The notes beneath the pieces are model-generated. The model ran no database searches, was not told the DNA's origin, and saw only the letters and a list, made by a program, of their open reading frames with translations. From the NCBI GenBank assembly GCA_002772115.1, contig PCRW01000017.1:1-14710 (forward strand): a stretch of DNA of 14,710 bases, given 5' to 3'. Position 1 is the first letter of the stretch. The number at the start of each line of letters is the position of its first letter. Shown in pieces: positions 8,202 to 14,667 of the stretch. Made by a program: the position numbers and the translations under genes. This DNA is from Candidatus Moranbacteria bacterium CG23_combo_of_CG06-09_8_20_14_all_35_22. GTDB lineage: Bacteria; Patescibacteriota; Minisyncoccia; Moranbacterales; UBA2206.

Positions 8202-8231
8202 ATGTTAGCATAAATGCTCTAATTTTGTCAA
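8202..8231 (-). promoter_or_regulatory. Promoter of the restriction-modification operon with a palindrome in the spacer
   Basis: On the minus strand the -35 is TTGACA (8231-8226) and the -10 is TAACAT (8207-8202), separated by 18 nt and preceded by an extended TGC. The predicted 5' leader is about 37 nt. The spacer contains AGCATTTATGCT, a perfect 5-bp-arm palindrome reaching into the -10. MerR regulators bind such palindromes in elongated spacers, and the first gene encodes a MerR-like domain, so autoregulation is a reasonable inference. Confidence 0.7.
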
Positions 8232-8263
8232 TATCTTTTTCAAAATTTCAGATTATTTCCTAG

Positions 8264-8287
8264 GTGTTATACTATTTTTATACACCC
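8264..8287. other. Small hairpin between the helicase terminator and the hsdM promoter
   Basis: The arms GGTGT-T-ATA and TATACACC pair over 8 bp with one bulged base around an A/T loop. It lies upstream of the restriction promoter and downstream of the helicase terminator. It may be a regulatory site or chance; nothing else in 8232-8295 is recognisable. Confidence 0.3.
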
Positions 8288-8295
8288 TAACCAAC

Positions 8296-8323
8296 AAAAA
8301 AACCACTTTTAGGCAGTTTTTTT
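8296..8323 (-). terminator. Intrinsic terminator of the TsaB-like/helicase unit
   Basis: On the minus strand seven A, CTGC, a 6-nt loop, GTGG and seven T form an 11-bp stem. The inner pairs are complete only on this strand through two G-U wobbles, which assigns the direction. It lies about 40 nt after the helicase stop. Confidence 0.75.
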
Positions 8324-8364
8324 GCTTTCAAATCTTTTTCCACAAAACATCTCATCCCAAAACC

Positions 8365-9906
8365 CTACAAAACCTTCATTTCCAAAATTCGATCAACTCG
8401 AAAGACTCGATCGTCATTTCTTGTCAGACATCGGGCGATAACGCCGATAAATTTCTTTTCCATATATTCCATTTGGCCGAATTTTTTTGGCAAAATCACT
8501 CGTCTTGATTTTGTGTCATCGGATTTCAGATAAATTATTTCCAGTTTCTTTTTGTTTTTTATAGAATCTTTGATAATTTCAATTTTCTTTTCCAACGGCA
8601 AATTATTTTGCGAAATCTCATATTGAAAGCTGGTCAAAAATTTCACCACTCGCCAGTCCATCCAAATATGTTTTTTCAAAATTTTCTTTTTGAGAATTAT
8701 CCCTTCCAGTGTTGTGCACCGACTTAAAGCCACATACATTTGTCCGTGAGCAAATGTTCCTCGATCGATATCAATTATCACCTTGTCAAAAGTTTTTCCT
8801 TGGCTTTTGTGAATTGTCACCGACCAAGCCAATTTCAAAGGATATTGCGTGAAAGATCCAATTGTTCGACTACCGAGTCGTCCTTTGTTTTCATCAAAAT
8901 AAAATTCGAACAGTTCCCAAGTATAAGGAAAAACTTCCACCATCATTCCACTATTTAATTTTACCTTGATAAGGCTTTCTTCATTTTCTTCTTCGATTGA
9001 AACTATTTTTCCAATTGTTCCGTTTACCCAGCGTTTTTCCCTGTCATTGTTGAGAAACATTATCTGCGCTCCGACCTTGACTGAAAAAATTTTTTCCGTC
9101 GGCAAATATTTTTCATCAAATTTTCCTTCAATTTCTCCTTGATAGTGAAAAATTTGCGTTGATAATTTTTCCAATTCTCGCTTATTTACCTCCTGCGAAA
9201 CTCGATTAGTCGGAGTAAGATGAATGAAAAAATCATTTTGCTTTCTTTCAAAATCCGGAAAATATCTTTCATTGATCAATTCCAATCCGTTGTCATCAAT
9301 AGAATTGTTACGAATAGCATTGAGCAGGCCGATAAATTTTTCGTCTTTTTGACGATATATTTTTTCCAGCTCAATAAATTCCAGAGAAAAATCTGGACGA
9401 GAAAAAACTTTAGCCGAAAAAAAATATTCGCTGTCATATTCTTTTTTGAAAATCATTCGCTCATTGCCAACTACTACGGGTGGCAATTGATATAAATCGC
9501 CAATGAAAATCATTTGCACTCCACCGAAAGGAGCGTTCGATTTTTTTCCGTTGACGCGCAAAAATTTGTCCACGCAGTCCAATAGATCAGCGCGCACCAT
9601 AGAAATTTCATCAATGATAATAGCATCTAATTTTTTATAAATCTTTTTGGAAGATTTTCGACCAGCTTTTTCTGGGGTGATGTTCGGTTTGAAACGAAAA
9701 AAAGAATGGATAGTTTGACCCTTGATGTTCACCGCCGCCACCCCCGTTGGAGCCAAGACCGCCACTTTCTTTTGGGTATGATTTCTGAAATAATCCAGCA
9801 AAGTCGATTTTCCTGTACCGGCCTTGCCCGTGATAAAAACATTCTTGGCAGAATTTTCCAAAACATCCAGCGTCCGCTTGAATTGTTCGTTTATATCCAA
9901 CGGCAT
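8365..9906 (-). CDS. PIF1-like superfamily 1 DNA helicase with WYL-like C-terminal domain
   Basis: ATP-dependent 5'-3' DNA helicase of the PIF1/RecD2 group, 513 residues from the chosen start. Walker A is GKAGTGKST (27-35), motif II is IIIDEIS with DE at 99-100, motif III is IGDLYQLPP near 136, and the late motifs are HKSQGKTFD and MYVALSRC. The last about 70 residues (from IEIIKDSIKNKKKLEIIYL to ARCLTRNDDRVFRVDRI) resemble a WYL domain, a ligand- or ssDNA-binding module known at the C-terminus of some bacterial PIF1 proteins. I chose ATG 9906 (MPLDINEQF) because it sits 4 nt after the upstream gene's stop with AGGA about 12 nt before it. The open frame continues 28 codons upstream, but that would overlap the neighbour and lacks helicase character. 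Likely roles are replication restart or unwinding of structured DNA. Confidence 0.9.
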   Translation of the reverse strand: MPLDINEQFKRTLDVLENSAKNVFITGKAGTGKSTLLDYFRNHTQKKVAVLAPTGVAAVNIKGQTIHSFFRFKPNITPEKAGRKSSKKIYKKLDAIIIDEISMVRADLLDCVDKFLRVNGKKSNAPFGGVQMIFIGDLYQLPPVVVGNERMIFKKEYDSEYFFSAKVFSRPDFSLEFIELEKIYRQKDEKFIGLLNAIRNNSIDDNGLELINERYFPDFERKQNDFFIHLTPTNRVSQEVNKRELEKLSTQIFHYQGEIEGKFDEKYLPTEKIFSVKVGAQIMFLNNDREKRWVNGTIGKIVSIEEENEESLIKVKLNSGMMVEVFPYTWELFEFYFDENKGRLGSRTIGSFTQYPLKLAWSVTIHKSQGKTFDKVIIDIDRGTFAHGQMYVALSRCTTLEGIILKKKILKKHIWMDWRVVKFLTSFQYEISQNNLPLEKKIEIIKDSIKNKKKLEIIYLKSDDTKSRRVILPKKFGQMEYMEKKFIGVIARCLTRNDDRVFRVDRILEMKVL

Positions 9907-9910
9907 AAAT

Positions 9911-10177
9911 TTATTTTTTCCTATTCCAATTCCATGCATTAGCCACTGACTTAGCAATGCGAGTGGTGGTGAAATTATCTTCTTGATCACTGTTCACGGT
10001 CGCTTTTTCGATATCATCAGATTTTAGTTTATTTTTTCGAAGTATCCAATCAATTTCCGGCAACAATTTCTCCGAAAGGCTATGCTCTTCGACAATATCC
10101 AAAAAATCCACTTCTTTTTTGTTTTGAAGCAGTATTATACTAATTTTGCGTTCTTTGATTTTGATTAAAATTTTCAT
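9911..10177 (-). CDS. Truncated, divergent TsaB-like protein
   Basis: 88-residue protein matching the first lobe of TsaB, the scaffold partner of TsaD in tRNA t6A synthesis: a beta hairpin start (MKILIKIKERKISIILLQ), then EEHSLSEKLLPEIDWILRKNKLKSDDIE, then NFTTTRIAKSVANAWNW where TsaB has GPGSFTGLRIG. The normal N-terminal Asp-Thr (AIDT) and the GPGSFTG loop are gone, as is the whole second lobe, and full TsaB is over 200 residues. It is therefore unlikely to do TsaB's standard job; it may be a relic or a repurposed small protein. ATG 10177 is preferred over the TTG two codons upstream. It is followed 4 nt later by the PIF1 helicase, so the two are probably translated together. The family match is by eye. 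Confidence 0.6.
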   Translation of the reverse strand: MKILIKIKERKISIILLQNKKEVDFLDIVEEHSLSEKLLPEIDWILRKNKLKSDDIEKATVNSDQEDNFTTTRIAKSVANAWNWNRKK

Positions 10178-10202
10178 ATTCAAATCATCTCACAAAAAAA
10201 AC

Positions 10203-10239
10203 AAAAAAACAATCCCAAGTGTTCGAGATTGCTTTTTTT
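10203..10239 (-). terminator. Intrinsic terminator after the small secreted protein gene
   Basis: On the minus strand A7-G is followed by a 9-bp stem (CAATCTCGA with TTGGGATTG, including G-U wobbles), a 4-nt ACAC loop and seven T. It lies about 45 nt downstream of the secreted-protein stop and ends the ECF regulon transcript. The A7 on the other side would also allow weak termination on the plus strand. Confidence 0.85.
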
Positions 10240-10283
10240 CATTTGAAGAAAAATGCGTAAGTCCTAATATAGTTAACGAAGAA

Positions 10284-10679
10284 TTATTTGTTATTATTTA
10301 CCCCCCTGCCCATTCCACGACCTTGTCCAGCACCATTTTTCAGACCCAAGCCCAATTCAGTTCTAATTTTTTTGGCTTCATCCATTTTACCTTCCAAGGC
10401 TAACTTATGTGCCTCGGCAAAGCGAGAAAAATTTCCTTCATTTACAACTTGCGTCACTCGTCCTCTGCCCGCCATCAACTCTTTCCAAGCATTATAATCA
10501 TTATTTTCAAAAGCCTTAGTCATAGTAGTATGACATTCGGCAGTATAATTTGGACCTTTGACATTTGGATCACCTTGATAGGCACTTGCATACAACGCCG
10601 AACCAACCAAGCCGGCTGTAGCCATTAGCATACTCGTTCCCACTATGAATTTTTTGCTTAGATATTTTTTAGTTTTCAT
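10284..10679 (-). CDS. Small secreted protein, predicted ECF sigma target
   Basis: 131 residues. The N-terminal signal peptide (KTKKYLSKK, then a hydrophobic stretch about 11-32) has a likely cleavage site after ALYASA, near residue 33. The mature part is a short helical domain with one Cys (AECHTTM) and two similar helices (AFENNDYNAWKELM, AHKLALEGKMDEAKKIRTEL), followed by a flexible Gly/Arg/Asn tail. I do not recognise a named family. Its size, export and helical make-up recall small stress-induced envelope proteins, but this is only an analogy. It has its own promoter at 10747-10777, nearly identical in layout to that of the nearby sigma factor gene, and a strong terminator, so it can be transcribed alone. 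Confidence 0.8.
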   Translation of the reverse strand: MKTKKYLSKKFIVGTSMLMATAGLVGSALYASAYQGDPNVKGPNYTAECHTTMTKAFENNDYNAWKELMAGRGRVTQVVNEGNFSRFAEAHKLALEGKMDEAKKIRTELGLGLKNGAGQGRGMGRGVNNNK

Positions 10680-10746
10680 AATTTTTAAGTTTAATTATTA
10701 ACGATAGAAGTGATCAGCTTCTTGAGAAAATTTCCCTCGACCTATC

Positions 10747-10777
10747 TTACTACGCAACCTTCCTATTTTTTCTTTCA
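10747..10777 (-). promoter_or_regulatory. Predicted ECF sigma promoter of the secreted-protein gene
   Basis: TGAAA (minus strand, 10777-10773), then 18 nt, then CGTAGTAA (10754-10747). The same two blocks with the same spacing lie before the sigma factor gene at 12128-12158; the G before CGTA and a TT two bases earlier are also shared. CGTA-type -10 and AA-containing -35 boxes are typical of ECF promoters. The leader to ATG 10679 would be about 60 nt. Confidence 0.7.
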
Positions 10778-10779
10778 AC

Positions 10780-11496
10780 TTATTTCTCTCGATGCATTTG
10801 TCTACCATTCCAAGGCCTAATTTCTTGAGCTCTAAACTTGTACTCATCTTCTTTCTTACCAATTATTTTCACTTTCTCACCAATCTCTTTTTTCACTTTG
10901 GGACGAACAAGCGCCTGAAAATAATCCACTTCCCAAATTTCCCCATCCCAATCCCTAAGATATATTTTTTCTTTTTCTTTTTTATTTTCAATTATTTCTC
11001 CTGAGATAAGGCCTTCCTCAGGCTGAGACCAAACTTTTTCTGGAGTTCTCACAATCTGACTATAAGTGGAGAAATTTTTGTTCATATAATTTTCCATATT
11101 ATCAGAAAAATTAAGTTTATATAGAATAGCTCCAAAAATTATTATCGCTAAAATAAATATCCCGCCAACATATGTTGTTTTATATTTATACCCATGGCGA
11201 GTTTTAGCAAATTCTACTATCGCTAAAATTGCAAAAAAGATCAGAAGAATAATCCAAATGAAAGGTAAACTTAAAAACAAAATTCCCATTCCATGCGGAC
11301 GACCCACAATCCTTCCCACTTCAAATTGGGAAAAAATACTAAAAATTATCCCCAGAGAAAATGCTCCGGCAAACAAAAAGAATATTAACAGTGCTATCAC
11401 GGCACTACGACAAAGCAAAAAATTCCATCTGGATTTAGGAGAAATTTTTTCCTGCTTTATTTTTTCCAATACTTTTTGACTTATTGACTTTTCCAT
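10780..11496 (-). CDS. Three-pass membrane protein, candidate anti-sigma factor or sensor
   Basis: 238 residues: a basic N-terminal stretch (1-30), transmembrane helices at about 31-55, 70-96 and 108-127, and a soluble C-terminal domain (128-238). With a cytoplasmic N-terminus the C-terminal domain would be outside. Its segment GLISGEIIE to GEKVKIIGKK looks beta-rich and OB-like. The gene starts 3 nt after the sigma factor stop, the arrangement expected of a sigma/anti-sigma pair. No zinc anti-sigma HxxxCxxC motif is present, so it would be a non-classical partner. The N-terminal 30 residues are short for a full anti-sigma domain, so a sensor or stabilising role is also possible. Confidence 0.65.
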   Translation of the reverse strand: MEKSISQKVLEKIKQEKISPKSRWNFLLCRSAVIALLIFFLFAGAFSLGIIFSIFSQFEVGRIVGRPHGMGILFLSLPFIWIILLIFFAILAIVEFAKTRHGYKYKTTYVGGIFILAIIIFGAILYKLNFSDNMENYMNKNFSTYSQIVRTPEKVWSQPEEGLISGEIIENKKEKEKIYLRDWDGEIWEVDYFQALVRPKVKKEIGEKVKIIGKKEDEYKFRAQEIRPWNGRQMHREK

Positions 11497-11499
11497 ATA

Positions 11500-12093
11500 C
11501 TAAAGTTTAAAATTATTTTTTTTCAATTCAGCTTTCAATTCTTTTTTTGCTCGGTTGAGCAGTGTGCCAATTGTACCAACTGGTTTTTTCAAAATATCAC
11601 TAATTTCATTATAATCCTTGTCTTCCATAAATCGAAGCATCAAAACTTCTCGATAATCTATTCTCATTTGCGCCAAAATTTTTCCGATAATTTCTGCCAT
11701 ATTTTTCATTTCCAAATCCTTTGCCAAATCGCCTTCCGCCTCAAGCATATTTTTGAAACTTTCATCCGCATCAAAAGAAACTACTGTCTGCATATTTTTG
11801 TTTTTTCGCCAAAAACTTATCACATGATTTCTGGCGATCCGGTAGAGCCACGAAGAAAATTTCAAGCTCTCATCGAAATCATTTATATTTTCATACGCTT
11901 TCAAAAAAATTTCCTGTCCCAAATCCTCAATTGTTTCTTTGGATAGATTGCTAATTCGTCGAATATAACGCAAAATTTTGCTTTCATATCGTTCCATTAG
12001 AAAATAATAAAAATCAGGATTGTTGGCAACCAATCCTGCTAGTTCTTCATTACTTTTATTTTTGAAATTTTCTTTTTCTTGCATTCTTTGCAC
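11500..12093 (-). CDS. ECF-family RNA polymerase sigma factor
   Basis: About 194-197 residues, the usual ECF size. Region 2 spans about 25-95: YYFLMERYESKILRYIRRI, then IEDLGQEIFLKAYENI (the core-binding helix), FSSWLYRIARNHVISFWRK (-10 recognition). Region 4 is at about 145-190: YREVLMLRFMEDKDYNEISDIL then VGTIGTLLNRAKKEL, the -35 recognition helix-turn-helix. Between them is a short acidic linker. Translation may begin at GTG 12093 or ATG 12084 (MQEKENF); neither has a clear Shine-Dalgarno. A promoter of the same type as that of the downstream secreted-protein gene lies 35 nt upstream, implying that the factor drives its own gene. Confidence 0.92.
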   Translation of the reverse strand: MQRMQEKENFKNKSNEELAGLVANNPDFYYFLMERYESKILRYIRRISNLSKETIEDLGQEIFLKAYENINDFDESLKFSSWLYRIARNHVISFWRKNKNMQTVVSFDADESFKNMLEAEGDLAKDLEMKNMAEIIGKILAQMRIDYREVLMLRFMEDKDYNEISDILKKPVGTIGTLLNRAKKELKAELKKNNFKL

Positions 12094-12127
12094 TTAGAAA
12101 TTTAGCCTAGTCCTTTCTCTCTCCCCT

Positions 12128-12158
12128 TTACTACGCAAAAAAGCTCAAAAATATTTCA
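12128..12158 (-). promoter_or_regulatory. Predicted autoregulated ECF sigma promoter
   Basis: TGAAA (12158-12154), 18 nt, CGTAGTAA (12135-12128) on the minus strand, matching the site at 10747-10777 block for block. Outside these blocks the spacers differ (T-rich here, A/G-rich there), so the match is not a simple duplication of the whole region. The leader to the sigma start would be about 30 nt. Confidence 0.7.
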
Positions 12159-12188
12159 AACGGTCACATGTCTCATCTTTTTCTAAAA

Positions 12189-12887
12189 TCATTTCACCCT
12201 TTCAAAATCGAAATTCCAAGGATCATCTTTTCTGCTGGGTGCAATGTCACTATGACCAAGCATATATTTGATTTTATATTCGCTTTTTAGATATGTAAGA
12301 AGATTTCTAAGAGCGTTGTATTGAGCCTCATTGGGTTTTTCCGATTTAGTATTGACGATTTCAATTCCAAGTGAAAAATTATTCACGCTTGTTCGGCCGT
12401 CGGGAACTTTGGACTCACCAGCATGATAGGCAATGTTTTTGTCGAGAACTAAGCGATAAATTTTCCCATCTCTAGAAATTATGTAGTGCGGTGAAACGCC
12501 ATATGGTTTATATTCTTTATAAATTATATCTTCCAAATTATGTGAGTCTTTTCCAACCGCATTATATGAAGAATGAATAATAATAGTATCAATTTTTCGA
12601 TTTTCACTTTTTGAAAATCCCCAATCTACTAATTTATTTATTATTTGTGGAACACTTTCCGCATCTTTTACTTCATTCTTTTCTTTTGTATCATCTCTAC
12701 TGTTGTCCGTTGAGATATTTTCCTGTATATTTTCCTCCAAATTATCCGTGCTTTCTTCTTTTTTAATTTCCAGAATTTTATTATTTTCCAATTTTACTTC
12801 CTCTTTTTGAGAAGATAAAAAATCACAGCCACTCAAAAAAAATATCGAGGCAACAATCAGACTAATTTTTCCAAAATAGCTTTTCAT
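12189..12887 (-). CDS. Lipoprotein N-acetylmuramoyl-L-alanine amidase (Amidase_2/AmpD-like)
   Basis: 232 residues. The lipoprotein signal ends in LSGC (Cys21), so the enzyme is membrane-anchored on the outside. A long acidic Lys/Glu/Asn linker (about 25-85) leads to the catalytic Amidase_2 domain (about 86-232), which cuts the bond between MurNAc and the stem peptide. Zinc ligands are visible as His105 (IIIHSS), His212 (LGHSDIAPSRKDDP) and Asp222, ten residues on as in AmpD. His155 (YHAG) and Glu176 (LGIEIV) are the other conserved positions. Translation starts at ATG 12887 only 6 nt after a TAAAAT -10 box, so the mRNA is probably leaderless. Likely roles are wall remodelling or recycling. 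Confidence 0.92.
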   Translation of the reverse strand: MKSYFGKISLIVASIFFLSGCDFLSSQKEEVKLENNKILEIKKEESTDNLEENIQENISTDNSRDDTKEKNEVKDAESVPQIINKLVDWGFSKSENRKIDTIIIHSSYNAVGKDSHNLEDIIYKEYKPYGVSPHYIISRDGKIYRLVLDKNIAYHAGESKVPDGRTSVNNFSLGIEIVNTKSEKPNEAQYNALRNLLTYLKSEYKIKYMLGHSDIAPSRKDDPWNFDFERVK

Positions 12888-12893
12888 ATTTTG

Positions 12894-12902
12894 ATTTTAC
12901 CA
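12894..12902 (-). promoter_or_regulatory. Extended -10 promoter giving a leaderless amidase mRNA
   Basis: TGG-TAAAAT on the minus strand with no good -35. The -10 ends 6 nt before the A of the ATG, so initiation should fall on or next to the start codon. The same -10 to ATG distance is seen for the transglutaminase-like gene at 13495. Confidence 0.55.
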
Positions 12903-12910
12903 TACAAAAT

Positions 12911-12945
12911 AAAAACGCCCTAATTGCTCAAGGGTCATTTTTTTT
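12911..12945 (-). terminator. Weak terminator-like hairpin after the 51-residue ORF
   Basis: CCCT and AGGG arms (12918-12921, 12931-12934) around a 9-nt loop, extended by a wobble pair and, beyond mismatches, by A5/T5 runs. T-runs lie on both sides, so it could work in either direction. The short stem makes this uncertain. Confidence 0.45.
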
Positions 12946-12955
12946 TGTTTTTATT

Positions 12956-13111
12956 TTATGGTTTCGTATAAATTATTTCGTCTTCCACTTTCTTTATTTT
13001 GCTTTCCACTTTATCATAATCATCCCAATTGCCGATATCTAGGCACTCTTTCTGGAAAGCCACCAGCGCTTCTAATTTTTTCACTAGCGTTATTTTTTGT
13101 TCTAGTCCCAT
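12956..13111 (-). CDS. Small charged helical protein (51 residues), unidentified
   Basis: ATG 13111 to TAA 12958-12956. The sequence begins MGLEQKITLVKKLEALVAFQ and continues with a WDDYDKVESKIKKVEDEI stretch. Hydrophobic residues recur at helical spacing, suggesting a helical hairpin or short coiled coil. There is one Cys, no signal peptide and no recognisable family. It lies downstream of the structured RNA candidate on the same strand, so it could be translated from that transcript, although no Shine-Dalgarno precedes its ATG; an AGGAGG 78 nt upstream is too far away. Coding bias is plausible but the gene is short. Confidence 0.5.
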   Translation of the reverse strand: MGLEQKITLVKKLEALVAFQKECLDIGNWDDYDKVESKIKKVEDEIIYTKP

Positions 13112-13222
13112 AATTTTTTTGTGTTTTTTAAAAATTTAAAAATAAAAAAATACCTTATTAATAAAGATAATAAAATATTTATGATTTCCTCCTCAAATTA
13201 ATCCTTAAACTCAATAAGACCG
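13112..13222. other. A/T-rich spacer between the small ORF and the structured RNA candidate
   Basis: Very AT-rich. On the minus strand it holds AGGAGG at about 13189-13194 with no ATG, GTG or TTG at a usable distance, and a weak AT hairpin before a T-rich run near 13127-13160 that could end the RNA. Nothing else is recognisable. Confidence 0.35.
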
Positions 13223-13430
13223 CTGAAAAATATTATTTTGAGGTTTATCCTGTTTGACCCGCCTCGACTCGCGGAGACAACTGCTCGTCGACGCGAGGCG
13301 GGGGATGTCGTATTTCTCCAAAACTTTGGCTTATCAGCTGTTGATCGGGGGCGAAAGTTTTGGCAAGAAATTCGACAGCCGAGTTATAAACCGAAAAGAT
13401 AATATTTTTCAGTGCTTTATCAATTCAACT
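13223..13430 (-). ncRNA. Candidate structured RNA with a closed three-way junction
   Basis: A closing helix pairs 13223-13236 with 13399-13412 (14 perfect bp), then three A-T pairs after an offset, then 13242-13248 with 13386-13392 (7 bp). Inside lie two independent hairpins: 13258-13266 with 13294-13302 (9 bp, CCCGCCTCG) and 13307-13327 with 13354-13376 (4, 6 and 10 bp, split by one mismatch and a 2-nt bulge). The minus strand is chosen because a perfect consensus promoter ends at 13436 and predicts a start at about 13429-13430, just before the first arm. No ORF occupies the region. I do not recognise tmRNA, RNase P, 6S, SRP or a known riboswitch. It could instead be the leader of the small ORF at 12956-13111, or a DNA-level cruciform or MITE. 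Confidence 0.5.
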
Positions 13431-13435
13431 TAAAT

Positions 13436-13464
13436 ATTATACTCCCAAAAAACGATTTTGTCAA
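13436..13464 (-). promoter_or_regulatory. Perfect consensus sigma-70-type promoter of the structured RNA candidate
   Basis: TTGACA (13464-13459), exactly 17 nt, TATAAT (13441-13436). It is the best promoter in the window. Its -35 hexamer overlaps, on the opposite strand, the -35 of the divergent promoter for the transglutaminase-like gene. Confidence 0.8.
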
Positions 13465-13488
13465 TACGGGAAAATTACATGCTATAAT
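13458..13488 (+). promoter_or_regulatory. Extended -10 promoter giving a leaderless transglutaminase-like mRNA
   Basis: TTGTCA (13458-13463), 19 nt, then TGC-TATAAT with the hexamer at 13483-13488. The extended TG motif makes up for the long spacer. The ATG at 13495 begins 6 nt after the -10, so transcription should start at the start codon. Confidence 0.7.
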
Positions 13489-13494
13489 AAGTCT

Positions 13495-14667
13495 ATGAAA
13501 ACCTTCCGAAAAATTTTGCACCTCATTTTTAAAATTATTTTTTGGCTGGCTGTTTTGATTTTGCTCTCGACTCTGGGCGTAAAATATCTCGCTGATCATA
13601 ATCAAACTCCGACTTTGCCGAAAAAAATTGTCGAAACTCCAATCAAACTGGAAAATCCCAAAGAAATTGAATTTGCATGGGAATATAACAAACAACAATA
13701 TAAATTATCCGAGACTTTCTACGGCTCGCTTTATTCTTTTTACGCCGGCAGTCCAAAGATATTTAGCTATCAAGGAGAATTGCCAGAAAATTGGGAAAAG
13801 GATTATTATGCAATGTTTTTGAAAAATAATCCCGCTGATGATTCTATTTCAAAAATCGCTTCCGCTATCAAAAATTTGGGCGAGCAAAAAAAATTAAGCA
13901 CTGATCAAATCGTCGAACTTGCTTTGGCTTTTGTGCAATCCATTCCTTATGATCACGCCCGCGCCGAACAAATCCTTTCCGGCCAAGGCGAGACTCATTA
14001 TCCTTACCAAACACTTTTTGAAAACAAAGGCGTCTGCTCGGATAAAAGTTTTCTTTTTGCTAATCTTTTGAAAGAATTAGGTTATGGCACCGCGCTGTTA
14101 TCTTATGAAAATGAAAAACATATGGCTGTCGGCATTTTGTGTCCCATTGAATTTTCCAGCTACAACAGTGGCTACTGCTACACCGAAACAACTTCTTCGG
14201 GATTTCGCATCGGCATGATTCCCGACATTGATTCGCAAAAAGGCTCGGCTGTTCCAATGGAAAAGAAAAATTATTCCTCTGATAGCGAACTTAGTCAATT
14301 TGACGCTAAAAATTTAGGCACGCCAAAAATTTTTCCTATTTCTTCCGGCCAAACTTACAGGGGCATTGCCAATTCCTTATTACTCGCCAAAAAAATCGAC
14401 GCTTTGAGTCAGGAAATAAAAATTCTAGAAAAAAATTTCACTGCGCAAAAAAATGACTTTACCCAAGATGAAAACAAGCTTTTGGAAATGGAAAAGAAAC
14501 TAAAAAAACTTGAGAAGAAAAAAGATTATGAAGAATATAATGATCTAGTCGAAGATTATAATGATCTCTTGAAAAAATACAAAAAGAAAATCAAAACTTA
14601 CAACGAGCAAATTGATGTTTATAATCAGAAAATAAATTATTATAATTCACTTATAAAAAGTTTCTAA
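13495..14667 (+). CDS. Membrane-anchored transglutaminase-like protein with C-terminal coiled coil
   Basis: 390 residues. A basic N-terminus and one transmembrane helix (about 8-31) place the rest outside the membrane. A transglutaminase-like (papain-fold) domain spans about 110-290: the likely nucleophile is Cys181 in GVCSDKSFLFANLLKELGYG, the His is His209 (ENEKHMAVG), and an acidic residue near Glu231 (CYTETTS) could complete the triad. Residues about 305-388 form a highly charged Lys/Glu/Asn coiled coil. The domain could act as a protease, cross-linker or structural module; the substrate is unknown. This is the only plus-strand gene in the window. It is divergent from the structured RNA candidate and shares its promoter region. 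Confidence 0.82.
   Translation: MKTFRKILHLIFKIIFWLAVLILLSTLGVKYLADHNQTPTLPKKIVETPIKLENPKEIEFAWEYNKQQYKLSETFYGSLYSFYAGSPKIFSYQGELPENWEKDYYAMFLKNNPADDSISKIASAIKNLGEQKKLSTDQIVELALAFVQSIPYDHARAEQILSGQGETHYPYQTLFENKGVCSDKSFLFANLLKELGYGTALLSYENEKHMAVGILCPIEFSSYNSGYCYTETTSSGFRIGMIPDIDSQKGSAVPMEKKNYSSDSELSQFDAKNLGTPKIFPISSGQTYRGIANSLLLAKKIDALSQEIKILEKNFTAQKNDFTQDENKLLEMEKKLKKLEKKKDYEEYNDLVEDYNDLLKKYKKKIKTYNEQIDVYNQKINYYNSLIKSF

Noticed and set aside
9907..9990. A 28-codon N-terminal extension of the helicase
   Set aside because: It overlaps the TsaB-like gene in another frame, has no helicase features, and ATG 9906 is ideally placed after that gene's stop.
13189..13194. AGGAGG Shine-Dalgarno-like site on the minus strand
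   Set aside because: No ATG, GTG or TTG follows at a usable distance; the small ORF starts 78 nt further on.
13223..13412. tmRNA, RNase P RNA, 6S or SRP RNA
   Set aside because: No tRNA-like ends or tag ORF, no RNase P or SRP core motifs, and a branched fold unlike the single extended hairpin of 6S.
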